Shown: piece after piece, positions 15,872-24,399 of the stretch | Position numbering within the stretch: position 1 is the first letter of the stretch | How the letters are laid out: each line of letters opens with the position of its first letter | NCBI GenBank assembly: GCA_945878865.1 | Contig: CAMCUD010000029.1 | Coordinates: 1-48,829 of the forward strand | Length of the DNA stretch: 48,829 nucleotides | Source: Bifidobacterium breve | Lineage (GTDB): Bacteria > Actinomycetota > Thermoleophilia > Solirubrobacterales > Solirubrobacteraceae | Direction of reading: 5' to 3' | Made by a program: the position numbers and the translations under genes | Notes under the pieces: generated by a model | Told to the model about the DNA's origin: nothing | The model's input: the letters and a program-made list of their open reading frames with translations, nothing else | Database searches by the model: none

Positions 15872-17368
15872 TCACAGCTGGGTGACCACGCACTTCGTCT
15901 CGAGGTAGTTGTTCAGCGCCTCGCCGCCCATCTCCCGGCCCCAGCCGGACTCCTTGTAGCCGCCGAACGGCAGCGCCGCGTCGAAGACGTTGTAACAGTT
16001 GACCCACACCGTCCCGGCCCGGATCGCGCGGGCGGTCTCGTGGGCCTTGCTGATGTCGCGCGTCCACACGCCCGCGGCCAGGCCGTAGTTCGTGTTGTTG
16101 GCGACCGGCGGGATGTCGTTGACGTCCTTGAACGGCTTGGCGACGACGACCGGCCCGAAGATCTCCTCGGCCTCGACCTTCATCTCCGGGGTCGTGTCCG
16201 TGAGCACCGTGGGCGCCACGAAGTAGCCCTGCTGGCCGACGCGCTTGCCGCCCGCGACCGCGCACGCGCCCTCGGCGGCGCCCGCGTCGAGGAAGCCCGT
16301 CACCCGGTCGAGCTGCTCCTGGCTGACGAGCGGGCCCATCTCCGTCTCGGGGTCGAAGCCCGAGCCGACCTTCATCTGCTTGGCGATGTCGCTGATGCCC
16401 TGCAGCACGTCGTCGTAGACCTTGCTCTCGACGAACAGCCGCGAGCCCGCCGCGCAGCACTGGCCGTGGTTGAAGAAGATCGCCATCGCCGCGCCGGGGA
16501 TCGCGGTCTCGAGATCCGTGTCGGCGTAGACGACGTTCGGCGACTTGCCGCCCAGCTCGAGCGTGAGCTTCTTGAGGTTCGTCTCACCCGCCGCCTTGAC
16601 GATGAGCTTGCCGACCTCGGTCGAGCCGGTGAACGCGACCTTGTCGACGTCGGGGTGCGCGGCCAGCGCGGCGCCCGCATCTCCGAAGCCCGTGACGATG
16701 TTGACGACACCGGGCGGGATGCCCGCCTCGAGGACGAGCTCGCCCAGGCGCAGCGCGCTCAGCGGCGTCTGCTCGGCGGGCTTGAGGACGATCGTGCAGC
16801 CGGACGCCAGCGCCGGGCCGAGCTTCCACGCCGCCATGAGCAGCGGGAAGTTCCACGGGATGATCTGGCCGACGACGCCGATGGGATCGCGCGTCGTGTA
16901 CGCGTGCCACTGCGCGTCGGGCATGTACGGCACGTTGGGCTGGATCGTCTGCCCGTTGAGCTTCGTGCACCAGCCCGACATGTAGTGGAAGAGGTCGGCG
17001 GCGAGCGGCACGTCGGCGGCGCGTGCGACGGCGTAGGGCTTGCCGTTGTCGAGCGTCTCCAGGGCGGCGAGCTCGTCGCCGTGCTCGAGGATGAGGTCGC
17101 CCAGCTTGTGGATGAGCCGGCCGCGCTCGGACGGCTTCATCGTGTGCCACGGCCCGCTCTCGAACGCGGCGCGAGCGGTCTTCACCGCGCGGTCGACGTC
17201 CTCGGACGACCCCTCCGCCACGTGGCAGAGCAGCTCACCCGTCGCGGGGTTCAGCACGTCGAAGCGCTTGCCCGACGCCGCATCGACCCAGTCGGACCCG
17301 ATGAGCATGGGGTGGTCATGACCGACGAACTCGCGTGCGTGCGCGTCGACCTGAATCTCGGTGGCCAT
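15872..17368 (-). CDS. NAD-dependent aldehyde dehydrogenase
   Basis: A 498-residue class I aldehyde dehydrogenase, cytoplasmic, oxidising an aldehyde to the acid. It has the signatures [12 protein letters not shown], the catalytic general base in LELGGKSPN (Glu near residue 269), the catalytic cysteine in [13 protein letters not shown] (near 302), and EEIFGPVV. The ATG at 17368 has a GAGAGGAGA ribosome-binding site. It is divergent from a GAF-domain regulator, and the 179-bp gap holds TGCAAC-type repeats. This layout is like acetaldehyde-responsive AcoR-type systems, so an acetaldehyde or alcohol-derived substrate is a reasonable but unproven guess. Confidence 0.92.
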   Translation of the reverse strand: MATEIQVDAHAREFVGHDHPMLIGSDWVDAASGKRFDVLNPATGELLCHVAEGSSEDVDRAVKTARAAFESGPWHTMKPSERGRLIHKLGDLILEHGDELAALETLDNGKPYAVARAADVPLAADLFHYMSGWCTKLNGQTIQPNVPYMPDAQWHAYTTRDPIGVVGQIIPWNFPLLMAAWKLGPALASGCTIVLKPAEQTPLSALRLGELVLEAGIPPGVVNIVTGFGDAGAALAAHPDVDKVAFTGSTEVGKLIVKAAGETNLKKLTLELGGKSPNVVYADTDLETAIPGAAMAIFFNHGQCCAAGSRLFVESKVYDDVLQGISDIAKQMKVGSGFDPETEMGPLVSQEQLDRVTGFLDAGAAEGACAVAGGKRVGQQGYFVAPTVLTDTTPEMKVEAEEIFGPVVVAKPFKDVNDIPPVANNTNYGLAAGVWTRDISKAHETARAIRAGTVWVNCYNVFDAALPFGGYKESGWGREMGGEALNNYLETKCVVTQL

Positions 17369-17433
17369 CACGTCTCCTCTCGTGCGGCTCCCCAGCCGCA
17401 GTCGTCTGTGAACGTCACCGTCCCACCGGGCGG

Positions 17434-17450
17434 GTTGCACGCCCGTTGCG
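17434..17450. promoter_or_regulatory. GTTGC direct-repeat pair in regulator/ALDH gap
   Basis: GTTGCA (17434-17439) and GTTGCG (17445-17450) have the same half site as the palindrome at 17482, repeated with an 11-bp period. This is a possible second activator site near the aldehyde dehydrogenase promoter. Confidence 0.4.
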
Positions 17451-17481
17451 ACGGTGCACGGAACCGGCCAGGCCATCCGGC

Positions 17482-17496
17482 TGCAACTGCGTTGCA
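17482..17496. promoter_or_regulatory. operator palindrome TGCAAC-N3-GTTGCA
   Basis: A perfect 6-bp inverted repeat with a 3-bp spacer between the divergent regulator and aldehyde dehydrogenase genes. It is the likely binding site of the GAF regulator. Confidence 0.5.
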
Positions 17497-17547
17497 ACCC
17501 GCCTTCTGGTCTCTACCCTGGGGGGACGAGCGCTGGAGGAGCGTGCT

Positions 17548-19101
17548 GTGCAGCAGAACCCGTGGGTGGCGTTGGACGCGACGACGGATCGCCGTCGACT
17601 CGCTCGCGCGCTGGCGCGGGCCCGCGACGCCGCGCTGGGCGGCGGCGGTGCGGCCGACCAGCCGGTGCGCGAGGTCATCGCCGAGTCGTGGGCGCGCAGC
17701 GGCGAGGCTGGGGTCGCCCCGGCCGGCGAGCTCGCGCCGCGGGTGCTCTCGGCCGCCGAGGCCGGCGAGCGGTGGCGCACCCACCCGCTGGCGGGCGGGA
17801 TGCCGATGCTGCGCGCGCTCCTCGAAGACGTGCACGACGACAGCAAGCAGGTCGTCCTCGTGTGCGACGCCGACGGGACGATCCTGTGGATCGACGGCCA
17901 GCCCGCGGTGGTCGACGAGGCACAGGAGATCAACCTGGCGATCGGCGCCGGGTGGGCCGAGGGCCGCGCGGGGACCAACGCCATGGGCACCGCGCTGGCC
18001 GTCGACCACCCCGTCCAGGTGTTCAGCGCCGAGCACTACGCGCAGGCCGTCGAGGGCTGGACGTGCAGCGCCGCGCCGGTCCACGACCCGGAGACCGGAG
18101 AGCCCGTCGGGGTCGTCGACCTCTCCGGGGAGTTCGCCACCGCGCACCCGCACTCGCTCGCCCTGGTGAGCGCGGCCGCGCAGATGCTCGAAGCCGGGCT
18201 GGCCCGCGAGGCCGCCGAGCGCAACGAGCGGCTGCGTGAGCGCTACGGCGGCGCGGTCGGCGCAGGCGGCGGACAGGCAGGCGCGCTCGTCTCCCCCTCC
18301 GGGCGCGTGCTGCTCTCCGCAGAACCGGTGTGGGGCCGCCTCGCGCGTCTGGACCTCCCGCCGGACGGCGGCGAGGTGGCCCTGCCCGGCGGGCCGGCCC
18401 GGGTGGAGCCCGTCGAGGATGGCGACGCGTACCTGCTGTGGCGGACCGGCGCGCGGGCCGCTTCGGCGTCAGCGTCGGCGGTGGCGGCACCGGCGCGGCT
18501 GACGGTCAGCGCGCTCGGGCGCGACCGCGCGCGGCTCTCGCTCGGCGGCGAGCCGATCGACCTCACGCCGCGCCGCTCGGAGATCCTCATGCTCCTGCTG
18601 CTCGAGCCGGCGGGCATGTCGGCTGAGCGCCTGGCGGTCGAGCTCTACGGCGACTTCGGCAAGCCGGTGAGCGTGCGGGCCGAGTTGTCGCGGCTGCGGC
18701 GGTTGTTGGGCGATCGGCTGGAGGCCAACCCGTACCGCCTGCGCGGCGCAGTGACGTCTGATGTGGAAGAGCTCGAGCGGCTGCTGGCCGACGGGGATCT
18801 CGCCGCCGCGCTGGAGCGGTACACCGGCCCGTTGTTGCCGTCGTCGGAGGTGCCGGAGATCGTCGAGGTGCGTGAGCGCCTGGACTGGGAGCTGCGCGAG
18901 GCGGTGCTGCGCAGCGCGGACCCGGCGCTACTCGTGGCGTGGTTGCGGACCCCGTCGGGGCGCGACGACATCGTGGCGACCCGCGCGCTCGTGGAACTGC
19001 TCGACCCGGCCGACGAGCGCCGTGCCGGCGCGCTGTCCCGGCTGCGCCGGCTCAGCCAGCCGCCGGGCGACCGGCGGCGGTCCGCGCGCCGCCCAGGCTG
19101 A
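17548..19101 (+). CDS. AcoR-like GAF regulator with OmpR/BTAD-type C-terminus
   Basis: A 517-residue transcription factor. The N-terminal ~240 residues resemble the sensory part of AcoR (IAESWARSG, then a GAF domain: VVLVCDADGTILWIDGQ, GWAEGRAGTNAMGTALAVDHPVQVFSAEHY, GVVDLSGEF). AcoR proteins normally continue into a sigma-54 AAA+ domain, but none is present here. Instead a winged helix (residues ~318-400: IDLTPRRSEILMLLLLEPAGMSAERLAVELYG...RAELSRLRRLLGD) is followed by a BTAD-like helical segment (~404-485). GTG 17548 has GGAGGAG six bases upstream. It probably activates the divergent aldehyde dehydrogenase when its aldehyde or alcohol signal is present. Confidence 0.82.
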   Translation: MQQNPWVALDATTDRRRLARALARARDAALGGGGAADQPVREVIAESWARSGEAGVAPAGELAPRVLSAAEAGERWRTHPLAGGMPMLRALLEDVHDDSKQVVLVCDADGTILWIDGQPAVVDEAQEINLAIGAGWAEGRAGTNAMGTALAVDHPVQVFSAEHYAQAVEGWTCSAAPVHDPETGEPVGVVDLSGEFATAHPHSLALVSAAAQMLEAGLAREAAERNERLRERYGGAVGAGGGQAGALVSPSGRVLLSAEPVWGRLARLDLPPDGGEVALPGGPARVEPVEDGDAYLLWRTGARAASASASAVAAPARLTVSALGRDRARLSLGGEPIDLTPRRSEILMLLLLEPAGMSAERLAVELYGDFGKPVSVRAELSRLRRLLGDRLEANPYRLRGAVTSDVEELERLLADGDLAAALERYTGPLLPSSEVPEIVEVRERLDWELREAVLRSADPALLVAWLRTPSGRDDIVATRALVELLDPADERRAGALSRLRRLSQPPGDRRRSARRPG

Positions 19102-19117
19102 GGCGGCCCGTCGCGCC

Positions 19118-19171
19118 CGGTGAGCGTCCTTCCTGCGGGGTCAGGGGCCCGCACGACGTACGTTCGGCCCG
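19118..19171. repeat. hairpin repeat unit A (GCCGAACGT family)
   Basis: The inner stem is TGCGGG/CCCGCA (19134-19139, 19148-19153), flanked by outer arms GAGCGTC and ACGTACGTTCGGCCC. It shares its right arm and the GGGTCAG loop start with units B and C. On the minus strand it encodes the last residues (PNVRRAGP) and the stop of the 60-aa protein. Confidence 0.65.
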
Positions 19172-19323
19172 TCCCGCTCGGCCTCCAGCACCGCGGCGAT
19201 GTCGGGCGGGGGCTGGCGGCATCCGCACTCCCGCGCGTGGTCGCGGTGCCAGGCCACGCGCTCCTCGAACGTCGCCTTGGGCGGCATGGGGTGGGCTCGG
19301 TGCCACTCGGCGTTCAGGGCCAC
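19141..19323 (-). CDS. small conserved protein of unknown function (60 aa)
   Basis: A His/Trp/Cys-rich small protein starting VALNAEWHRAHPMPPKAT, then FEERVAWHRDHARECGCR. I recall similar short proteins in many bacteria; no function is known to me. The GTG at 19323 is chosen over GTG 19329 because TAGGGT ends exactly 6 nt before it and because family members begin with ALNAEW. The final PNVRRAGP is encoded by hairpin repeat unit A, which also supplies the stop, so the repeat seems to have inserted into, and rewritten, the C-terminus. Confidence 0.65.
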   Translation of the reverse strand: MALNAEWHRAHPMPPKATFEERVAWHRDHARECGCRQPPPDIAAVLEAERDGPNVRRAGP

Positions 19324-19329
19324 GCCCAC

Positions 19330-19335
19330 ACCCTA
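19330..19335 (-). promoter_or_regulatory. -10 element TAGGGT, leaderless start
   Basis: TAGGGT ends 6 nt before the GTG at 19323. The spacing favours that codon over the upstream GTG. Confidence 0.45.
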
Positions 19336-19339
19336 CGCC

Positions 19340-19390
19340 CGCCGAACGTCTGTCGCGCGGGGTCAGAGCCCCGCCAAACGTACGCTCGGC
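19340..19390. repeat. hairpin repeat unit B (GCCGAACGT family)
   Basis: Outer arms GCCGAACGT (19341-19349) and ACGCTCGGC (ending 19390), with inner stem GCGGGG/CCCCGC (19357-19362, 19369-19374) around TCAGAG. Confidence 0.7.
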
Positions 19391-19399
19391 CCGCCGCGC

Positions 19400-19451
19400 C
19401 GGGGGAGCGTCTGACGGGCGGGCCCAGCGGCCCGCACAACGTACGTTCGGC
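19400..19451. repeat. hairpin repeat unit C (GCCGAACGT family)
   Basis: Inner stem GCGGGCC/GGCCCGC (19418-19424, 19429-19435) around CAGC, with right arm ACGTACGTTCGG as in unit A. It lies between unit B and the SRPBCC gene stop at 19472. Between the regulator stop at 19101 and 19472 I see only the three hairpins and the 60-aa gene. Confidence 0.7.
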
Positions 19452-19471
19452 CCCCAAGGGGGGGTGCGCGG

Positions 19472-19912
19472 TCAGGCCAACTGCTCGGCCAGCCGGTCCA
19501 TCGCCTTCTGGTTCATCTTCCGCAGCACCGGGCGGATCATCGGGCCGGCCAGGCGGTCGCCGACCGGGGTCTTCTCCCAAGCGATCTCGAACGTGACCTT
19601 CGTGGCGTCCTCGCCGACGGGCTCGAGCCGGTACGTCCCGCGGGTCACCCGCTTGCCGCCCGCGGCGACCGTCCGCTCGACGATCGTCGTCGGCGCGGCC
19701 GCCTCGTAGACCTCCAGGTCGATCGGCTGCTTGCGCCCCATCGCCACCACGTTGGCGTGCAGCCGCGCGCCCACCCCCTTCGGCGGGCCCGATAGCTCCC
19801 AGTCGACCATGAAGTGATCGGTGAACGCTTCATGGTTGCCGAGGACGTCGAGGTGGTCGTAGACCTCGCCGATCGGACGGGAAACCGTGGTGCTGACGCT
19901 GACGGGCTGCAT
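19472..19912 (-). CDS. SRPBCC-family (START-like) protein
   Basis: A 146-residue helix-grip protein of the SRPBCC/polyketide-cyclase-like superfamily: VSVSTTVSRPIGEVYDHLDV at the N-terminus, strands GARLHANVVAMG, TTIVERTVAAGG and TKVTFEIAWE, and a long C-terminal helix (IRPVLRKMNQKAMDRLAEQLA). Such proteins bind hydrophobic ligands. ATG 19912 has AAGGA eight bases upstream; an in-frame ATG lies at 19954. It is divergent from a TetR gene and is its likely target. Confidence 0.8.
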   Translation of the reverse strand: MQPVSVSTTVSRPIGEVYDHLDVLGNHEAFTDHFMVDWELSGPPKGVGARLHANVVAMGRKQPIDLEVYEAAAPTTIVERTVAAGGKRVTRGTYRLEPVGEDATKVTFEIAWEKTPVGDRLAGPMIRPVLRKMNQKAMDRLAEQLA

Positions 19913-19922
19913 GGAGAGGTCC

Positions 19923-19974
19923 TTTGTGACGTAGTGTCGCAAATACTGTGCCATGCTTTGTGACGTCGTGTCAA
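19923..19974. promoter_or_regulatory. paired operators between SRPBCC and TetR genes
   Basis: The 16-bp sequence TTTGTGACGTAGTGTC (19923-19938) recurs at 19957-19972 with one change (A to C). The first copy is part of an inverted repeat, TTTGTGAC-N5-GTCGCAAA (7 of 8 symmetrical). The second lies in the first codons of the TetR gene, typical of autorepression. Confidence 0.55.
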
Positions 19975-20549
19975 CACGCGCCCCCAGAGTTCCCGCCGAC
20001 GAAGCGAAGCGTCGCATCGTCGAGGCCACCGGCACGCTGCTCGCCACCCGCCCGCTGCGCGAGCTGACGGTCGAGGACGTGATGGACGAGGCCGGCCTGA
20101 AGCGCACCGTCTTCTACCGCCACTTCACCGGCCTGCCCGACGTCGTCCTCTTCCTGCTCGACGACATCCGCGCCTCGCTGACCGAAGCAGGCGACCCGAC
20201 GCAGCCGGGGTTCCTCAGAGCCGTCATGACCCGTGTCGTGGAGCTCGCCAGCCGCAACGGCCCGGTCCTCCGGGCCGCCTACGACGCGGCAGCCACCGAC
20301 GCGACGGTCGAGCGGCGCCTGCAGCAGATGACCGACTGGAGCGTCGACGCCACCGCCGCCCTGTTCGAGGCCGGCATCGCCGCGGGCCGCACGCCGCCGC
20401 TCGACGCCTCCGCCGTCTCCCGTGCGCTGACGCTCATGAACTTCTCCATGCTCGTCGACGCCTTCGGCCGCGGCAGCATCAGCGATCCCGACCGGGTGCT
20501 CGAAGCGCTCATCACCGTGTGGGAGCGCGTGATCGTCGAAGAGCCCTAG
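19953..20549 (+). CDS. TetR/AcrR-family transcriptional regulator
   Basis: A 198-residue regulator with an N-terminal helix-turn-helix (AKRRIVEATGTLLATRPLRELTVEDVMDEAGLKRTVFYRHFTGLPD) and a helical ligand domain. The start is ATG 19953 or GTG 19968; if the former, an operator half lies inside codons 2-8. It probably represses itself and the divergent SRPBCC gene. The 3' end overlaps the convergent aminotransferase by 4 bases. Confidence 0.87.
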   Translation: MLCDVVSTRAPRVPADEAKRRIVEATGTLLATRPLRELTVEDVMDEAGLKRTVFYRHFTGLPDVVLFLLDDIRASLTEAGDPTQPGFLRAVMTRVVELASRNGPVLRAAYDAAATDATVERRLQQMTDWSVDATAALFEAGIAAGRTPPLDASAVSRALTLMNFSMLVDAFGRGSISDPDRVLEALITVWERVIVEEP

Positions 20550-21796
20550 ACCGCCGCGGCGGCCAGCGCCTCGAGCCCGGCCCCCAGCGCCCCGGCCAGC
20601 AGGTCGATCTCCTCCTGGCCGCACACCAGCGGCGGCGACACCGCGACACCCCGCCCGAGCGGCCGCACGAGGACGCCCTCCGCCCGCACCGCCATCTGCA
20701 GCGCACCGACCCGCGCCGGATCCACCAGCTCCACCGCCGCGAGGAACCCGAGCCCGGACCGGACCTCCGCCACGAGCGGATGGTCGGCGAGCGGCGCGAG
20801 CGCGTCGGCGAGCGGCCGCTCGAGCAGCCGGCCCCGGGCGATGACGTCCTCGCGCTCGTAGAGGTCGAGCGCCGCGTGCGCGGCCGCGCAGCACGCCGGG
20901 TGCCCCGCGTACGTCGGGCCGTGGCGCAGCACCGGCGCACCGGGCGCGCCTGGGAAGAACGGCGCCGCGACCGCTTCCGCGACGATGACCGCGCCAAGCG
21001 GCAGCGTCCCACTCGTCACACCCTTGGCGATCGTGACCATGTCCGGGGCGACGTCCCACCGGTCGATGCCCAGCCACGTGCCGAGCCGGCCGAACGCGCA
21101 GATCACGCAGTCGGCGACGAACAGCACGCCGTGGCGGCGGCAGATCTCGGCGACCGCCTCGATGTAGCCGTCGGGCGGCAGGTGCACGCCGCCGGCGCCG
21201 ATCACCGGCTCGCAGAAGAATGCCGCCACCCGGTCAGGGCCGACCCGCTGGATCTCGTCCTCGAGCGCCTGCGCATCGTCGTGCGGCACCGTCGACGTGT
21301 CGGGCAGCAGTGGCCCGAACCCCTCGAGGTTGGGCGGGATCCCCCCGATGCTCGTGCCCACGCCGTGCGTGCCGTGGTAGCCGTGCCCGCGGCTGATGAG
21401 GTGCACGCGCTGCGGTTGCCCGGTCTCAGCGAAGTGCCGGCGTGCGATCTTCGCCGCCGTGTCGATCGCGTCGCCGCCGCCCGAGCCGAAGAAGACCTTC
21501 GCGCCCGGTCCGGCAGCCAGCCCCGCCAGCCGGTCGGCGAGCTCAATGGCCGGCTCGTTGGCGAAGTCCCCGAAGATCGAGTACGCGTCAAGCTCACGCA
21601 TCTGGCGCTCGACGGCCTCGCGGATCTCCTCCCGGCCGTGCCCGAGGTTCGCGTACCAGAGCGCCGCGGTGCCGTCGAGATAGCGGCGGCCGGCGTCATC
21701 GAAGACCCACGGCCCGTCGCCGCGCGTGATCACGAAGCGCGCACCGTCGACGGCGCCCATGTCGGCGAAGGGGTGCCACAGCGCGTGCGTGCTCAT
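20546..21796 (-). CDS. class III PLP-dependent aminotransferase
   Basis: A 416-residue fold-type I transaminase of the omega-amino acid/adenosylmethionine-8-amino-7-oxononanoate type. The PLP phosphate-binding loop is GSGGGDAIDTAAKIAR, the ring is contacted through GYHGTHG, the PLP-nitrogen Asp is in ADCVICAFGRLG, and the Schiff-base lysine is in TIAKGVTSGTLPLGA. AGGAGG precedes ATG 21796. The amino donor and the pathway cannot be told from the neighbours. Confidence 0.9.
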   Translation of the reverse strand: MSTHALWHPFADMGAVDGARFVITRGDGPWVFDDAGRRYLDGTAALWYANLGHGREEIREAVERQMRELDAYSIFGDFANEPAIELADRLAGLAAGPGAKVFFGSGGGDAIDTAAKIARRHFAETGQPQRVHLISRGHGYHGTHGVGTSIGGIPPNLEGFGPLLPDTSTVPHDDAQALEDEIQRVGPDRVAAFFCEPVIGAGGVHLPPDGYIEAVAEICRRHGVLFVADCVICAFGRLGTWLGIDRWDVAPDMVTIAKGVTSGTLPLGAVIVAEAVAAPFFPGAPGAPVLRHGPTYAGHPACCAAAHAALDLYEREDVIARGRLLERPLADALAPLADHPLVAEVRSGLGFLAAVELVDPARVGALQMAVRAEGVLVRPLGRGVAVSPPLVCGQEEIDLLAGALGAGLEALAAAAV

Positions 21797-21842
21797 GTCG
21801 TCCTCCTGGCGAAGCGGTCGGTCGGTTCCTACAGGGTGACGC

Positions 21843-22295
21843 TCAGCTCTGATCGGCGCAGCGGTTCAGCCCGAGGTCGCGCGCGAGCGTGTCACTGCGC
21901 TGGTCGAGGTTCGCGGCGGCGGCCAGCGCCTTCGTCATCTGCGTCTTGCTCTGGCTGTCACCGGCCTCGGCGAGGTCGCCGAGCGCGTCCTCACTCTGAC
22001 GACCCAGCGCGATGAGCTGATCGTGACGGTCCTGCAGATCCTGGGGCGGATCGAGCGCCTCGAGCTGGTCGACCAGCGAGGCCAGCTCCTCGCGCGCGTC
22101 GTCCGCGTAGGCCGAGACGTCCTGCAGCGACGAGGGCTGCGCGAGCTTCTTGACGGCCTGCTCGTAGCGCTGGCAGGCGGCGTTGCCCTGGCTGCGGTAC
22201 TCGTCCGCGGTCAAGCGCCCCGAGTCACCGCCTCCACCACACGCGGCGAGCACGGCGGCGCAGATCACGGTCAGGGCGGCGGAGCGCAGGGGCAT
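21843..22295 (-). CDS. putative lipoprotein of unknown function
   Basis: A 150-residue exported lipoprotein. A signal peptide with lipobox LAAC (Cys19) is followed by a GGGG linker and a helical, Gln-rich domain (residues 30-140) likely to form a coiled-coil bundle, with one further Cys pair. A role in the cell envelope is inferred; no family is recognised. Confidence 0.72.
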   Translation of the reverse strand: MPLRSAALTVICAAVLAACGGGGDSGRLTADEYRSQGNAACQRYEQAVKKLAQPSSLQDVSAYADDAREELASLVDQLEALDPPQDLQDRHDQLIALGRQSEDALGDLAEAGDSQSKTQMTKALAAAANLDQRSDTLARDLGLNRCADQS

Positions 22296-22337
22296 GCACG
22301 ACCATTGTGGCGAACCGGCGTCGCCGGGCGGCAGGCC

Positions 22338-23225
22338 TCATGCCCCGGCCGCCTCCGGCGCAGGACGACGGACCCACCGCACCGCACGCCGACCACCCAG
22401 CACCGCGCCGACGGCGACCCCGTACGCGGCGACCGCGCCGATCGAGCTCGCGCTGATCAGCAGTCCGGCGGCCATGGCGCTGCCGACCCCTTCGGCCGCG
22501 AGGGTGGCGAGCGTGGCGCCCGGGCTCGCCGCCGGGCCGAGCGGGAGCAGGCCGAGGACCCCGAGCGCGCCGACGAGCACCGCGACGTCGCCCGGCCCGT
22601 GCGGCAGGTCGCAGGCGAGCAGCACGACCCACACCCGCGCCGCGGTCGCGACCGTGATGACCGCCGCGAGCGCGAGGAGCGCGGCCCGGCGCCGCCGGTC
22701 GACGAGCACGCCCAGCCCACGCGCGCCAGGCCACCTCGCGCAGGCCACGCGCGCCGCGGGGCCGAGGAGCAGCAGCGCGGCGATCGCGGGCAGCGCCAGC
22801 CACGGCTGCCACCACGCGAGCAGCGCGACGAGGCAGCACGCTTCGGCGAGCGCGATCGGCAGGTCCGCCAGCGCGAGGTGCACGACCCGCGGCGCGTGCT
22901 CGGACCTCCAGCGCCGCAGCAGCGCGATGCGCACCGGCAGCGTGAAGTGGCTCTGGATCGCGCCCGCGCCGAACGCGCCCGCGTTCGCGCCGTGCACCGC
23001 GTCGCGGTCGAGCACCCGCCCGTCGATTCCCGCGATGGCCACGCGCCAGCCCTCCGACCGCAGGCCGAGCGTGAGCGCGTGCAGCGCGACCGCGGCGAGC
23101 ACGGCACCGAGCGGGACGACCTCCAGCGCCCGCCCCACCTCGGGCGCGCGCCACACGACGACCGCCGCGAGGACGGCCACCGCCGCCACCGTGAACGCCG
23201 CCGGACCCAGGCGATCCCTGCGCAC
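22338..23225 (-). CDS. flippase-like multi-pass membrane protein
   Basis: A 295-residue integral membrane protein with about 7 segments. It resembles the lysylphosphatidylglycerol synthetase transmembrane/YbhN (UPF0104) family, with the usual early LGLRSEGWRVAIAG and GAGAIQSHFTLPVRIALL segments. These proteins are linked to lipid or polyprenyl-sugar flipping. The start is GTG 23225. It lies downstream of holB on the same strand but is separated from it by two hairpins. Confidence 0.7.
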   Translation of the reverse strand: MRRDRLGPAAFTVAAVAVLAAVVVWRAPEVGRALEVVPLGAVLAAVALHALTLGLRSEGWRVAIAGIDGRVLDRDAVHGANAGAFGAGAIQSHFTLPVRIALLRRWRSEHAPRVVHLALADLPIALAEACCLVALLAWWQPWLALPAIAALLLLGPAARVACARWPGARGLGVLVDRRRRAALLALAAVITVATAARVWVVLLACDLPHGPGDVAVLVGALGVLGLLPLGPAASPGATLATLAAEGVGSAMAAGLLISASSIGAVAAYGVAVGAVLGGRRAVRWVRRPAPEAAGA

Positions 23226-23231
23226 ACCCAG

Positions 23232-23258
23232 AGATTCCCCTGCTCAGAGGGAGAATCT
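23232..23258 (-). terminator. stem-loop downstream of holB
   Basis: Arms AGATTCCCCT (23232-23241) and AGGGAGAATCT (23248-23258) pair with a one-base bulge around six bases. A second small palindrome (AGCGGT-GA-ACCGCT, 23266-23279) overlaps the holB stop. This is a probable terminator or mRNA-stabilising element. Confidence 0.45.
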
Positions 23259-23277
23259 GTGACGAAGCGGTGAACCG

Positions 23278-24399
23278 CTACGCGAATTCGCGCGCGATCC
23301 GCAGCGTCATCGCCTCGAGCGCGAGCTCCTCGTTCGGATTGAGCTGGAGCGAGCGCCGCGTGTCGTCGACGTGCACGAGCGCGGCCCGCAGCCGGTGCGG
23401 CGACCGGCCGTCGGCGTCCTCGCGCAGCGCCGCCAGGCGATCGGTGTGATGCACGAGGTCTTCGGCGCCGTCGGCGACACAGGCGACGTCGCGGTACCAG
23501 AGACCGACAAGCTCCAGCCCCCGCGACAGCGCGGTGGTCCGGGCCCGCCGCTGCGCGCGGGTGGCCGCTTCCTCGCGCTCGCGCTTGACGCGCTTCTGGT
23601 CCTTCTTCGGCACGAGCTCGAGCTCCTCGTCGAGCCCCTCGAGCGCGGCGGCGCCCGCCTCCTCGCCCGTCGCCTTCGCCGGCTCGAGCAGGCCGAGCCA
23701 CGGCGCCCCGGCGAGCTCGTCGCGCAGCGCCGCGCGGGCGAGCCCCTCCGACGCGGCGCGCATCGCCGGGCCGGAGCCGAGCGCCAGCGCCAGCGCGCGC
23801 TCGCCGTCGCCGAGGGCGAGCCGCGCGCACGCATCGGCCGTCTCGGGCGGCACGCCGCGTGTCCCGACGAACCGCGCGAGCTCCTCGACCGGCGGCGCGT
23901 CGAACCGCACGTCCTGGCAGCGCGAGCGGATCGTCGGCAGGACCTCGCCGGGGCGGCTGGTCAGCAGCAGGAGATGCGCAAACGAGGGCGGCTCCTCCAG
24001 CGTCTTCAGCATCCGGTTGGCGGCCTGGTCGTTGAGCTCGTCGGCCGCTTCGATGACGAAGACACGGCGGCGCGCCTCGAACGGCGTGCGCGTGGCCGCC
24101 GCGACGACCGGCTCGTCGATGTCGGCGACGAGGATGCCCGCCGCGCTGCGCGGCTTGACCCATGTCAGATCGGGATGCGCGCCATGCTCCACGCGCGCGG
24201 CGACCGCCTGCGCGTCAGTGGCGTCGAGGCCGTCGCTCAAGAGCGCCGCGGCGAACGCCCGGGCCACGGCGCGCTTGCCGCTGCCCGCCGGCCCATGGAA
24301 GAGGTAGGCGTGCGACGGCGACCGTGCGTGATCCGCATCCGGGAGCGCCGCCCCGAGCACCGCGGCGGCGTGGGGATGGCGTTCGGTCCCGGAGAGCAT
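23278..24399 (-). CDS. holB: DNA polymerase III delta' subunit
   Basis: A 373-residue clamp-loader subunit of the replicative polymerase. AAA+ motifs are Walker A HGPAGSGKRAVA (residues ~35-45), the Walker B region RRVFVIEAADELNDQAANRMLKTLEEPP and the SRC motif (IRSRCQDV). There is no zinc-binding four-Cys module. A charged insertion at residues ~245-285 (EELELVPKKDQKRVKREREEA) separates domains II and III. ATG 24399; TAGGAT lies 8 nt upstream. tmk, often a neighbour of holB, lies 1.7 kb away on the other strand. Confidence 0.88.
   Translation of the reverse strand: MLSGTERHPHAAAVLGAALPDADHARSPSHAYLFHGPAGSGKRAVARAFAAALLSDGLDATDAQAVAARVEHGAHPDLTWVKPRSAAGILVADIDEPVVAAATRTPFEARRRVFVIEAADELNDQAANRMLKTLEEPPSFAHLLLLTSRPGEVLPTIRSRCQDVRFDAPPVEELARFVGTRGVPPETADACARLALGDGERALALALGSGPAMRAASEGLARAALRDELAGAPWLGLLEPAKATGEEAGAAALEGLDEELELVPKKDQKRVKREREEAATRAQRRARTTALSRGLELVGLWYRDVACVADGAEDLVHHTDRLAALREDADGRSPHRLRAALVHVDDTRRSLQLNPNEELALEAMTLRIAREFA

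Noticed and set aside
16040-18169. 709-aa open frame on the plus strand
   Set aside because: Opposite the aldehyde dehydrogenase and running into the regulator in the wrong frame; low-complexity shadow.
19118-19451. CRISPR-like array
   Set aside because: Three units are hairpins of unequal spacing with a gene between the first two; no constant repeat with spacers and no cas genes.
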